DNA from: Saprospiraceae bacterium
GTDB lineage: Bacteria > Bacteroidota > Bacteroidia > Chitinophagales > Saprospiraceae
DNA length: 64,000 nt
Reading direction: 5' to 3'
Assembly (NCBI GenBank): GCA_020629715.1
Contig: JAHDCU010000009.1
Location: 124,001-188,000, forward strand
The first letter of the stretch is position 1. Every line of letters starts with the position of its first letter. Positions 7,988 through 21,300 of the stretch are shown piece after piece. A model generated the notes under the pieces. That model did not search any database and had not been told where the DNA came from. It saw nothing but the letters and a program-made list of their open reading frames with translations. The translations under genes and the position numbers were made by a program.

Positions 7988-8345
7988 TTTTTAGTTACTT
8001 AGTTGACTAGTTTATAAAGTTTATTGAGGTAACGGGGTTTCATGGTCACAAGGGTGTCAAGGTATCTAGGGCTAGCTATCTGAACTATTGATGTACACAA
8101 TTCTTAGTTGATTGGTTTATTGAACGTCACAAGGTGTCGTGGTTTCAAGGGTCACTAGGTATTCGGCGATCAAGGAGTAAAGAATTCCACATTAAGATTT
8201 TTCTATATTAACCTGATTGATACTTTATAAACTGAGTAAACTCTATAAACTCCCTCGAAACCCATGACACCTTAAGTCCCTAAAGCCCTTACACCCTTGA
8301 TACCCTGAAATCCATGAATCCTTAAGACCTTGATACCATAATTCT
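7988..8345. repeat. Phased 8-9-nt degenerate repeat field with inverted halves
   Basis: No gene is visible here. From about 8029 to 8180 the plus strand reads as successive 8-9-base words starting with GG, such as GGTCACAA, GGGTGTCAA, GGTATCTA, GGTGTCGT, GGTTTCAA. From about 8250 to 8340 the same kind of words appear on the minus strand (GGTATCAA, GGTCTTAA, GGATTCAT, GGATTTCA, GGGTATCAA, GGGTGTAA, GGTGTCAT, GGGTTTCGA). The halves are linked by an exact 12-bp inverted repeat, AGTTTATAAAGT at 8009-8020 and ACTTTATAAACT at 8222-8233, so the field can fold into a long imperfect stem-loop. The function is unknown. Confidence 0.65.
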
Positions 8346-8436
8346 CCCAACTCTTAAAAATTTCTTTCAAATACAATAAATCGAAGCCTATTATGGTTAT
8401 ATGGTTGCAATAACAATTCTATACTAAATCCAATAT

Positions 8437-8646
8437 ATGGCGAACTATTACACTCCAAACAAACTTATCGAAATTATCTACGGCGAAGCTCCATTACAAG
8501 AGTACTTTGAGCTTGATGATGCTATGAATGCTGACCCTACCTTAAGGTCAGAATTTAGAGAACTTTACGATGGATATAAAATGCTTGAGCCTTTAGTGCA
8601 TCAACCAAGTAAAAAGTCTATGATGACTATACTTGCCTATTGTTAA
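8437..8646 (+). CDS. Small conserved-looking hypothetical protein, 69 residues
   Basis: A short acidic, helical protein beginning MANYYTPNKLIEIIYGE and ending in KKSMMTILAYC. The layout (two N-terminal helices, an acidic middle with DDAMNADPTLRSEFRELYDGY, then a short Ser/Lys segment and a hydrophobic end) matches small uncharacterised proteins I associate with Bacteroidota, but I cannot name a family. There is no signal peptide or membrane segment. It stands alone between two repeat-rich spacers, so its transcription is independent or comes from upstream. Confidence 0.65.
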   Translation: MANYYTPNKLIEIIYGEAPLQEYFELDDAMNADPTLRSEFRELYDGYKMLEPLVHQPSKKSMMTILAYC

Positions 8647-8724
8647 ACCTTTATGGTTTTCTGTAATTTATGATTAGTGAGCTGCTACAGTAGTTCTCTT
8701 GATCTCCCTATGTCACTTTAATCC

Positions 8725-8900
8725 GATTTATTCAATAGAACTGTATAAATCACCCTACGGGTAGACGAAAGCAATGAATTTTAATGATTTGTCATAGGTT
8801 AACCCAGACATTGAATATCACCAAACTGGTTTTACTTTATTTATCATCATCCTATGAAAATCAATCGTCTATTATGCACTTGTATATTCAAATGCATAAT
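8725..8900 (-). repeat. Hairpin-flanked intergenic repeat element, copy B (inverted relative to copy A)
   Basis: Read on the minus strand, this matches copy A at 2942-3114. The core is 8764-8870; the shared words are AGACGATTGATTTTCA, TCAATGTCTGGG and TTTCGTC in the same order and similar spacing. As in copy A, hairpins flank the core: ATTATGCACTTG pairing with AAATGCATAAT at 8871-8900, and GATTTAT pairing with ATAAATC at 8725-8751. The hairpin sequences differ between copies while the folds are kept. A separate shared word, GCATAATCTGGGTTTAA-like, lies at 8893-8910 here and at 3107-3122 in copy A. There is no coding potential. Confidence 0.7.
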
Positions 8901-9351
8901 CTGGGTTTAAGTAATTGCCTTCTGTGAGGGTAGGTTGTATTATCTATGCTATTTAAGATATAAACGAAGTTTGTTATGTACCCTAAGTCTTCTTTAAATG
9001 CTTCATTGCTAAAGATTATCCGTAATTGAAAAAGAAATGTTTGGCATAGTGGGCGGTATATATTTTGTGAGGCTCATAATATATACGTCAAATTTAATAG
9101 CAACCAGAATTATATCTGAACTGCGGGCATACTAAAATTAATTAATATATATAATGTTTTAAATTAATATAAATTTATTTTTTATGTATTTAATTGATTT
9201 ACACTAATTTAAATTCTTAAGCTTTAACACATATAATTAAAATATATATAATTGATTTGTATATATTTGATTAATTATTAAAGCATTTATGAAAATCTCC
9301 TCTTTTCATCAAGGATTTAAAAGTGTAGTTTTTCATAATTAGAGCGTTGTC
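8901..9351 (+). other. AT-rich leader region upstream of the first giant gene
   Basis: A 451-base gene-free stretch. The part from about 9130 to 9300 is almost pure A/T with many TTAATTA, TATATA and AATTAA words, consistent with a bent or easily melted upstream region of a highly expressed or regulated gene. No frame longer than a few tens of codons is convincing. Confidence 0.6.
9262..9269 (+). promoter_or_regulatory. Candidate -7 box for the first giant gene
   Basis: TATATTTG fits the Bacteroidota -7 consensus TAnnTTTG. No TTG is present at the usual distance of about 20 bases upstream, so only half the promoter is supported. Transcription would begin near 9276 and leave a leader of about 75 bases before the ATG at 9352. 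Confidence 0.35.
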
Positions 9352-12300
9352 ATGAGAAAACTACCAAGCTCTCAGTATCTTTCTGAGAAAAACTTTATTG
9401 CTGGATTTACAATTCATGTAAATCGTTATCTATTTCTTTTATTAATACTACAGATTACATCCTACTCTTTAGAAAGCCAGGACTGTAGTTTTGTGAGTAA
9501 TGGAGATTTTTCTTCAAACCTTACAGGGTGGAATGCATCTGGCAACGTGGCAGCTTCAGGAGGGCAGGCAGTATTTAGTCAGAGCAACTCTCCAGTAGAT
9601 GGAGTTATATCACAAAACATAAGTTTAACTACCTGCAACGAATATGAACTTACACTTGATGTAGGTGCAGCTGGAGTCAATAATTCTCAAGCCGTAGAAG
9701 TATTTATAGATGGTGTATCTCAAGGTATATTTAATCCTCAATCGTCTAACCCTAATAGAATTACCTTACCCTTAACAGCATTGCAAGATAATATTGAAAT
9801 CAGATTTGAGGATAGAACTGGAAATACTATAGCGGAAGATCTTTTTCTAGATAATATAGAAGTATGTGAAATAACTAATAACGAAGTAGACATCACATTG
9901 GCAAATATTGCAACATCAGTCAATAGTTGTGGAGATCTATCCTATGGTGTTTTGATAAGCAATGCCACTAATGCTAGTCTCATGAATGGAATGCTCATAC
10001 TTCCTGATGCTCTGGAGTACGAATCTATAAGTGATGTATCTGGAGCTACAGTAACTGGTGCTGCCTCAGGCACAGTTTCTATTTCTAATATAACGAGCTC
10101 AGATATAAGTTTTGCTGTCAATACGAATGTGGGTTGTAATATGATCAACACAAGTGATCAAATTGGTTTTACTGTATCATATGTAGATTGTAATAGTAAT
10201 ACAATAACGTTTGACGAAACCTTCAATAACGTCACCCTTAACTCTCCTAATATTGATATAACCAATAGTGCTCCTCCCTTTTTTAATGCTCAGATAGGTC
10301 TAGAGCAATCCATAATGAATACAGTCGAAAATGTGGGTAATGCTGACGCTGCTGATGTAATCTATTGTGTTCTAGATAATGTAAATCTAAACTTAACAAA
10401 TGTTACAATTGGAGGTGTTTCATTATCCGCGGCAAGCAGCTCTCCTGCAGGTCAATCTTGTTTTGTAATACCTGGGGGTATAGCGCAAGGCGCATCTGTA
10501 GATGTAGTAGAAACCTATACTGTAGTATCCTGTATAGCTACTTCTGATGATCTGACTAGGCGAGCACAGTTTGGATGTGATGATGACAGTGATTGCTTAG
10601 AAGAACCGCAAGGTCAGTTTCCATTGACTACCATTACATATGATGTGCCAGACCCTATTCTAGACATTGATATTAACTTTGTATCCAATATCAATATTTG
10701 TGGACCAGTAGAAACAGCTACGGTATCAATTATGTATACCAACGGTCAAGATGTAGATCTCACAAATGTCAATATTGAGATGCTCATGCCAGATAATATT
10801 GAGATCACAGCAATAAACTCAATCAGTGGAGGGACGATTACATCTGATGCAACCAATACGATGCTAAGTGTAACGGACTTAGCCCCAAATACAACCCTTA
10901 TCTATGAAGTAGAGATGATTTCAGGATGTGCTATGAGTGGAACTTCCCAATCTTTTGATTTAAATCTGACTCATGATCCGCTATGTGAAGGTGCCACCGA
11001 TAATGCAATTGCCTCGTCTAATAATTATAGTTTACAATCGGCTAACCTTTCTGTCCTATCGTCAAGTATTATTGGTAATCAACGTCCTGGAATGAATATT
11101 TATGACGCCATTCTGGGCATAGTAGATACTTTAAAGGTGCCCGTGGTAAATGCAGGATCTGGTGTAATTGAAGAGTTTACTTACTTTGTTATCAATCCTC
11201 CTTCATTAACCATACAAGGCGTTTCTTTTGCCGGTATGAATATTCCTCCCTCCAGTACTAACGGAGATACTGTTTTCTATACCATTGGTTCGGACATTAT
11301 CATGCAAGCAATGCAAGGTACTACCGTAGATGGAGATAGCTTTTTTGAAGAAAATGAGTCTATATTTCTCTGTGAAGCATGGCTCGGTACAGAGTGCCAA
11401 ACCGGCCAATTGGAGCCTATCATGAGAGGGGCACAGTTTGGATGTCAAGGAGTCACTTGTTCTGTCAGTAACATATCAAGTACAGGTATCAATTTTGATT
11501 TTGCAGGGCCCGATCTAGCGATTTCTACTTACGAGCCTTACACTTATAGACCAGCTTGCTATGCTACAGAAAACACCGAGTACGGTTTTGAAGTCACTAA
11601 CAACGGTCTAGCAAATGCTAAGGATATCACTTTTGAAATCAATCAAGAGTTCTATACTGGAGCAATAGTAGGTAGTTCATTGATGTACTCTATTGGTGAT
11701 CCAAATGGACCATTCACAGCAGCTACAATAGGTAGTAATGATCCTAATCCAGGATACGGATGCGTAAGTGGAGCAGATAATTATCGTAGCCTCAACGCAG
11801 AAATGCTAAACGTTGATCTCGAACCAGGTCAAACCTTATATTTTAAATATGAATTGGATCATAGTTGTAATTGTAGAGGCTGTGATGTCCTATATGTATA
11901 TAGAAATAATGTAAGAAGTGTTACTTACACTGATCCTTGTGATAAAGACTTTATTGATAATACGGATTATCAACGTGGTGGAAATAATGCCCGTTTCTTC
12001 GGATTTGTAGAAGGAGAAAGTAACTCTCCAGCTTCTGGAGGATGTGTACGATATTCGGTTACGGATGCTCAGAATTCTTGGTTTTCTGGAAGTAACAGAA
12101 CGCTATATCCCAATGCTTATTTAGAAGTAACTATTGTCGCAGATTGTGGTCTTGACATAGCCCCATCATCTATTCAATGGGTTGATGAGGATGGCACTGT
12201 GTATACACCTACAATTGTTAACGGAACAGATAATAATGGCGTAGGGATTGATGATGAAATAGTAGTACGATTTGGTGATACCGCTGCAGGCAACGACCCT

Positions 12301-15300
12301 TATCCATCTGGATTTTCGCTTAGTGGTGATACCGGTTTAGAGTTTTGTTATACCCCAGACTGTTCAGAAAAACCAGGAGGAGGTTGTAGTACTACGAGTA
12401 ATATTACAGTAAATCCAACATTCGTTACAGACCCTAGCTGTGTGGCTTGTACAGAACGAGCTGACTGCAGTACTCCGTTTCCAATATCTTTTGATTGTCC
12501 AGGATGTGGTCCTTGTGATGGTATGTCTCATACCAATCTTGATATTAGAAGAGTCAATTATGGTCTCCCCGATGCGGACAATGATCAATCTCCTGATGGC
12601 GGTATTATCATTGATACAAGCCTAGTCGCTTTTAAGAGATTTTTGACAGGAGATACCCTAAAGGCCACTTTTGAAGGTATTGTAAATGATGATGATAATA
12701 GTGAAACCTGGGTGAATGCTTTTGCAACTATCGATATCAATTCTACCAATTTTACCATACTTGGGGGTGACCTAAAAGTATACGATGCTAGCAATGGAAA
12801 TATGCTAAGATCGTGTCAAGTACTTTCTCAATTTGCTGATGGTACTCGTCTCGTGACAGATATATCTGCAGATGTATTGAGTGGTTTGGCCTGTGATGAT
12901 TTTGATGGTTTCCAATATGAAGATCAAGATAGTGTAGTAGTATGCGTTTATTACAAGACTAAAGATGAGCTCATCAATGAGCAAAGTGAAAATGTGACCT
13001 ACAACACTTGGTTCTACCTAAGTGACGATACCTATGCTCAAGGTGATACTGCAAGATGTAATTTTCTATTTGAAAATATGCAGCAGATCGGTATCCGTAA
13101 TTATCACAATGATGTGATCGCAGGACGTAACTTCGGTGGATGCGAATTATCTCCATTTTATCTACGTAGTGATTTGAATTACGGAGCTCTTGGTTTCGAT
13201 GAATTTCCTAACGAAATCAGACCAGTAGGAACACCAGAAACTATTGTTTTCACAAAGCCTAGCGAATTCAACTTTAGGAATGATAGTCATCAATTTAGAT
13301 ATCGTCAGTACATCGGGACTGATCGCGATATTGTACCGCAATCGTCTGTCATTCCTCAACAATATTTTATTGAAGATGGCGACGAACTCACGTTCTTAGC
13401 CAAAGACTATCTTGAATCCCTTGGACATGATGAATTACCTATGGATGAAGGTGGTATTTTCTGGTTTTTTCCAGCGATACAAGGTAATTGTCTTTCGGAA
13501 GAAACTACCTACCAGTCTTCTTTCGCGGCTACATGGGAAGTAGATGAACAAGTATTTTGTGCTCCATCTTTTGAGGTTGAAGAAACCACTGAGAACTGGA
13601 ATTATACTGGAGGAGCAGAGCTTATCATTACAACGCCCACTCCTGTGAATAATATCAGAGAACCTAGAGCATGCGTAACGCTCGAGCTTAAAAATACAAC
13701 CAATATAGACGCTCCATTTTCATTCCTTAATATTCAAGCCACGACTGGAGGGTTAGTTGTTCAATCATTAACAGAAACAACTGACGGTGCCAGTACACTT
13801 ATCACCCCTACGGACTTTGGCATTTACCCTCTAATGGATACTGATGCTGGAGCCAATAGATCGTTCGAACTTTGTGTAAATGTTACAGATTGTGATCCTC
13901 AAACGCTTGACTTTTCAGCAGGTTGGGATTGTGTAGAATATCCTACCACAATTGAAGAAGCCACTTGTGCAGACCCATCATCTATCCAGTTTAATACAGA
14001 ATTGGGATCATTAGATGGTCAACTTATTACACCTGGAGCCAATATATCTGTAGACCTATGTGACACGGTAGATTTTGTGTATAAAATGAGCAGTACTCAG
14101 GTTGGTAATATTAAAGATGTAATCTTTGACTTCACTCTACCTGGTGGTATGGAATTAGTTCCTAATACCTACGAAGTCGCTTACCCAGTTCCCTTTGATG
14201 AAAGTATGGCGGTATACCAATACTTCCAAGAACCTATACTGACCAGTGGTACAACATTCATAGATACCGTGACGGCCCATTATGGTCAGTTAGATTCTTT
14301 TGGGCTAATAGGAAGTCCAGGGTCTATTACTAACTCTAATATTATACTTGCAAGATTTAAAGCTCGGACAACTTGCGGGTATACTTCAGGAGCTACTCCA
14401 TCATTTGGATCATCTGCTTCTGACGCATGTAACCAACCCGTAAATATAGTAACCACTCCAGGTGTAAGAGTCTTGATCACCGATAATATACCCAACTATG
14501 ATATTAATATCGACATAGGAGATCTTACGCTCAACCCTTGTAACGAAGACGAATCTGTTATAGAAGTTGGACTTACTATAAGCGCAGGAGCTGGTGTAAC
14601 AACAGAGGTTGGTGACTCGACCTTTGTAATATTACCTCCTGGTATAGAGTATACAGGAATCTATAATAATATTTCTAATTCTTCTATACCTCCCGTTGTA
14701 GTTGATGATAATGGGAAAACAATTTTAAAAATGCCTCTCGAGGCAGGCCTTGCTAACGGAGATCAAGTAGTATTCGACTTAGGGGTACGTGCAGTAGATA
14801 TTGGTCAATCATGCAAAATTTACGAAATACTTATACAGACTAATTCTACTAGAGAAGAAATGTGTGGTATGGAAACCTGCGATATCAAAGTACTCAGCGG
14901 TGAAAAAAGAATAAATGTAAGTATTCAAAAGCCTCAATTGGATATCGATGATCTAGAACTTACCCTTGCGACTATGCCGCCCAATATGGGTACGTTAAAC
15001 TATACGGTAGTTATAGAAAATAATGGTCTAGTACCTCAATCTGCGGTCAACGACATTAATTTAGAATTGTACAGCGATGCCAATAATAATGGTTTTGTAG
15101 ACTATGGTTCTGATCTATTAGTAACTACCATTACTGAAAATGCTAATATTGCTCCAGGACAATCCGTAACCATCACAGGTTCAATGCCCTTGCCACCCAC
15201 AGGCCTCTGTAATGTGCTCGGAGCGATCAATAATCAGACAACCTGTACTTGTAGTAGCTCCAGTAGTAATCAAATCAAAGTTGATATTGAAAACAATTTT

Positions 15301-18300
15301 GACGACATGGTGGAGGTATGCTCTGGTGAGAGTATAAGTATAGGACCAGATCCTATAAATGGCTATGATTACGAATGGGTTGGAGTAGAAAGTGCCAGCG
15401 AAACCGCATTATCCACAACGACTGCAACCATGACTAATTTCCAATTCGATAATACATCAGGCAGTAATATCGTATGGGATTATGCTTTGAGGACTTCATT
15501 TGAAACCTGTTATAGTTTTGATACCGTACAGGTCACTTTATATCCAGACAACGATGCTACTGTTGCTCCCCAAGCATGTATAGGTTCAAGCTTCGTACTG
15601 CCAGGACCAGGAGGTGGAAGCAATTTTATGACTACTCCAGCGACAGGTCTTGATGACCCAAGCTCACAGACACCAAGAATAGATAATATTACTGAAGGTA
15701 TCACAACATACACCATGACCTACGATGACATCAATGGATGTCCTACAGAAAGAGTTTTTAATGTTAATGGTATCACTTGTGCTCCGAATACTGGAATTGG
15801 AGACACCATCTTCTATGATCTTAATCTAGATGGTATCCAAGATATGACTGAAGTTGGTATCCCTAACGTTACAGTCTTTCTATACAACAGTACTAATACC
15901 ACTCCAGGTAACCATATTGGTATCACCATGACGGATGCTAATGGATACTATATTTTCGAAAATATACCTTCAGGTAATTATGCTGTAGGAGTTGACTTTC
16001 CAGCAGGTTTTATACCTACTGCACAAGATGTAGGTCCAGATGACAATGATAGTGATATAGATGCCACTACAGGACTTACGGGAGCTTACTTTATACCGAA
16101 TGGTATGATAGATACCACGGTTGATGCGGGCTTTATTCCAGATTGTTCGCTAATGGTAGAAATCGTAGCCATAAGTGAATGTCAGTTTACAGATCCAGGG
16201 CACCAAAGAGAAGTGACCATAGAAATAGACTGGACTAATGCAGTATACACCTATGACTTTTTAGGTGGATCAGATACGATTGTGCTGACTACTTTAGGTC
16301 AAGAGTTTAAATTACCCATCACAACCCTTAATGGTAGCACGAGTGTCAATGTTGTAATGCAAGGAGGTACAGTAGATCAAGATATCATTGCAAATGTTGT
16401 ACTTACCGATCACCCAGTTTGTATGGCTATGGATGAGGTGATGAACGTCTCGGCATGTATATATGATGTTGCTATGATCAAAGATCTAGACCCGACGATA
16501 GTACCCGTATATGGTCAAGAATTACCCTTTGAAATTACAGTTGCGAATCAAGGTCAACAGCCACTCAATAATATAAAGATCAATGACTATCTGCCAGCGG
16601 GTATGACATTTGATCAGGCATCCAATCCAAACTGGATGCAATCAGGTGATACCTTAATGTATTTGGTTAGTGATACGCTTGATGTTGGAGAAATGATACA
16701 AATCCCATTAAACCTTGCCATTGTTATGTCTGACCAGCAAGGTGCATATCTCAATAAATCAGAAATTGTTTCATTCCAAGACACCCTAGGAACCGATCGC
16801 TCAGCTCAAGATATAGATAGTACTCCTGATAATAATCCAAATAACGATGCTGGTGGTTTAGCGGATTCAGGTTCTGATGATTCTTTTGATGGAGATGGTA
16901 GTGGAGCCATAGATGATAACAATCCCAATACAGATGAAGATGATGCCGATCCAGAGTTGGTTTCTATTATAGATGTGGCATTGGCTAAAAATATCGTTAC
17001 ACCTGGACCTTATACCTATGGACAAGCTGTAACATTTGAGATCGTTGTCCACAATCAAGGAAATGTCGATTTACAAAACATCGTGGTTAATGATTTTATA
17101 CCTGCTGGATACTCTTATTTACCCGTTAACAATACAGATTGGTCAGAGATAGGGGGTACCGCTTCTACAACGATCGGTATGTTGCCCGCTTTATCTAGTA
17201 CAACAGTATCTATCGAATTACAAATAGAAGAAGCAGGAGACAAAGACTATGTAAATATCGCAGAGATAGAATCTTTCCAAAACCTTGCAGGAAATGATAT
17301 TTCTGATAGGGATATAGATAGTCGAGCAGATGGTGATCCTACTAATGATGCAGGTGGACTTCCTGGAAGCGATAGCGATGGATCTATTAACGGTAATGGT
17401 ACAGGGGCAGCATTAGATAATGATGCTACCACCGATGAAGATGATATGGACGTAGCATTCATATCTGTACCAATGCTTGATGTGACTAAAACAACGACTG
17501 GAGTCGAAATGGCCTCTAGCCAAGTACAAGGCAACTTTGATGTGACCTTCGAAATTGAATTGGAAAATACGGGTACTACCAAGTTGAATAATATCAAACT
17601 CCAAGATAACTTACAAGAACAGATTGGAGGTACATTTATTAGAGTAGTAGGAGTTCCAGAAATAACGTCTAGTAATGCGACGATGGATCCTACCGTAAAT
17701 ACCGGGTATAATGGAGCTGTAATTGATAGCATTTTCACTGGTATAGATGGTTGTCTAAGAGTAGATGAATCTCTTACTGTTGAAATCACAATAGAGGTAG
17801 TAGGCCTTTCTGGTACAGACGTCAATGAAGCTATTGCTATGGCAACTGATAGTCTAGGCTCGATGGTGATGGATATGGATACTGCCGTCATCAAAATCCC
17901 AACTTGTTTCCTAGATGTAGATTGTCCTTTAGTGGACCAAGGAACATACACTTGCGCTGATCAAGTGCCGGCAGCAGCTACAGATGTTGCTTCTTTCAAT
18001 GCTATTGATAGTGCTGCAGATATCAAAAATTTCTGTGAAATACCAACTGTAACGGTTGTAGAAAGTAGTTCAGGTACAGGGTGCCCTGCTTCTCCCTTGA
18101 CCATAACTAGAACATATACTATTACAGATGCTGGTGATCCAGATATAGGTCCTGAAACTGTAGAATGTACCGTGACTTATACCGTCATAGACAATGTCAA
18201 ACCCATCGTAATGGCAGAGGCCTCAGATCTATTTTTAGAATGTGCAGACCCCGCAAATACCGCTTTGATTAACACATGGGTTGCTAATAGTGGTGGAGCT

Positions 18301-21300
18301 ACCGTCATGGAAATGTGCTCTACTCCATCTTGGACCAGTGCAGCTGGTACACCTAGTAATGATTGTGGGAATAGTAACACAACTCCTTACACTTTTACGG
18401 CCACAGATGATTGTGGAAATTCAGTCACTATTACAGCAAATATTGTAATTACTGATACTACAGATCCAATCATTAATCTTCCTACCTCCACCGATAATGC
18501 AGAATGTGGAACTACTGAAGAAGCAACGTTAGCCACGTGGTTAGCTAGTGCTTCTGGTTCAGATACCTGTGGAGATGTTACCGTTACTGCAGCATTAGTT
18601 TCTACTACAGAAGGTTGTCTGTCTACCAATACTGTAGTTACCCATACCTATTTATTCACTGTCACAGACGAGTGCGGAAATGTAACTACAGCAACAGATC
18701 AATTTAGAATTAATGATACGACTGCGCCGTCTATAACGGCGCCATCCAATCTAACGATTGCATGTGGAGATGATGTTTCAGCGATGCTAGCCGATTGGTT
18801 AGATAACTATACCGTCACTGAAGCTTGCCAAGACTTTACCGTTTCAAACAACTATAATGGATCTGTGCCTAGCCTATGTACAGGCAGTCCACTTGTAGTC
18901 GTATGGACCGTAACGGATGACTGTGGTGCATCAAGTACTGCTTCCGCATCCATAGTAGTCACTCCGGATACTACTAACCCTACTTTCGTGAACTGCCCCG
19001 CTGATATCACCATGAATGTAGATGCTGGTCAGTGCGATGCCAATATTGTCTATTCTACTCCTATAGCTGACGATTGTAATGGTGCTACCGTAGCCTTTAC
19101 CAGCGGAATCATGTCAGGTCAGACTTTCCCTCTTGGTGATACAGATATTGTCTTTACAGCAACTGATGCTTGTGGTAATACATCTACTTGTGAATTCACC
19201 ATTACCGTTGTAGATAGCGATGAACCCACCATACAATGCCCAACCAATGATGTGGTCGTTTGTAACGACGATAACTCTTGCACATGGAATAGTACTGCAG
19301 CAATCACTCCCGTCGGACTAGATGATTGTCCATCTGCTTCTATATCCCATCAAGTCACAGGAGCTACTACCATTGCTGCTAATACGGCAGGAGCAATTCC
19401 TACAGGGACTTCATTTGCATTAGGGACATCAACTATCACCTATACCATTACGGATGGTGCTGGTAATACATCTACTTGTAGTTTTAATGTAGTCGTCGAA
19501 GATTGTACAGCACCTGTCATTACTTGTGCGGCTGATCTTACCTTAGAGTGTGGTGATGCTACTAACAGTACTGCCATTTCAACTTGGATAGCTAATACTA
19601 CAGCAACCGATAACTGCCCCGCAGCAGCAACCTCTGTAACGGTTACCAATGAAATCATTGCTACGCTAGAGCAATGTGGAAATGCTACAACAACCATTTA
19701 TCAATTCACGGCTACAGATGCCGCAGGAAATACCAGTACTTGCAGGTCTAATGTGATCATAGAGGATAATACAGCTCCTGTCATAGCCGCATTTACTACA
19801 GATGTTACGGTAGAGTGCGATGGCAATGGTAATGTCGATGGTCTTTTAGGATGGTTAGCAGATCATGGTAATATCCCTGAGGCTAACGTAACGGAAGCTT
19901 GTGGAAACTTTACTTGGTATAATGATTATTCACAAGCCTCTTATACAGCCAATGCAACTTGTGCAGATGATATCGGTATGTATACCGTCAACTTCTGGGT
20001 AGAGGACGAGTGCGGTAATACTTCCAATATGATCCAATTAGATTATATCATTGAAGACACGACTGACCCTGTGCTAGAAGCACCTGCTAATCTTGTAATT
20101 AACTGCGGAGATGATGCCAATACAAGTATCATTAATCAATGGCTACAACAATACAATGCAACAGACCTATGTAGTAATGTCTCTGTAGCTAACAACTATA
20201 ATACACTTACCCTACCGACTACCTGTGAGGCTGGTAGTAATATGATTACGGTCATGTGGACAGCTACGGATGATTGTGGAAATGAAAACACAGCCACGGC
20301 AAGTATTACCATTGTTGATAATGAGCAACCAGTAATTATGGTGCCACCGACAGATCTATTCGTGGAATGCAGTTCAGCTAGCAGAGCTGCAGACATAGCA
20401 GCTTGGATAGCGGCTTCAGGTAATGGCTCTGCTACTGATAATTGTGCAGATCCTGTAACGATAAGCTTTACCGCTGGTACCCCGCAAAATCAATGTGGTA
20501 GTACAAGCACAATACCTTATACGTTTACAGCTACAGATGAATGTGGAAATTCTATTTCTACTTTCGCCAATTTGATCATCGTAGATGAAACTCCTGCTAT
20601 ACTCACATTACCAACAGCAACAAATACTTTTGCTTGTAATGCCGTGGGTACAGGGCTTACAGATTGGATTGCATCAGCTAGTGCTACAGATGAATGTGGA
20701 GGTGATGTAACTATCACAACAGCATTAATATCAGAAGTATCTTCCTGCGATACCGATATGCATACTAATATGACGAGTACCTATCTATTTACCGCTACCG
20801 ACGCTTGTGGAAATATATCTACTGGTCAAGCGGACTTTATAATAGAAGACACCACTGCGCCATCGATCACTGCACCTTCAAATCTGACGATTGCATGTGG
20901 AGATGATGTATCAGCGATGCTAGCCGATTGGTTAGATAACTATACCGTCACTGAAGCTTGCCAAGACTTTACCGTTTCAAACAACTATAATGGATCTGTG
21001 CCTAGCCTATGTACAGGCAGTCCACTTGTAGTCGTATGGACCGTAACGGATGACTGTGGTGCATCAAGTACTGCTTCCGCATCCATAGTAGTCACTCCGG
21101 ATACTACTAACCCTACTTTCGTGAACTGCCCCGCTGATATCACCATGAATGTAGATGCTGGTCAGTGCGATGCCAATATTGTCTATTCTACTCCTATAGC
21201 TGACGATTGTAATGGTGCTACCGTAGCCTTTACCAGCGGAATCATGTCAGGTCAGACTTTCCCTCTTGGTGATACAGATATTGTCTTTACAGCAACTGAT

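Noticed and set aside
1733-8120. A 15-base word shared by 1733-1747 and the reverse strand near 8109-8123 (TTCAATAAACCAATC)
   Set aside because: In a 64-kb AT-rich window a single exact 15-mer match between strands is expected by chance, and the flanks do not align.
7988-8345. Possible CRISPR array
   Set aside because: The repeats are only 8-9 bases, vary in sequence and have no spacers of constant length; no cas genes are nearby.
17247-17951. A 234-codon open frame on the minus strand, opposite the first giant gene
   Set aside because: It is a shadow of the plus-strand gene: the translation is rich in Ser, Val and Thr from complementing GAT/ACA-type codons. The plus frame is continuous and has clear domains. 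Many similar minus-strand frames across 9.7-36.4 kb and 56-63.5 kb, repeating with the super-repeat period, have the same explanation.
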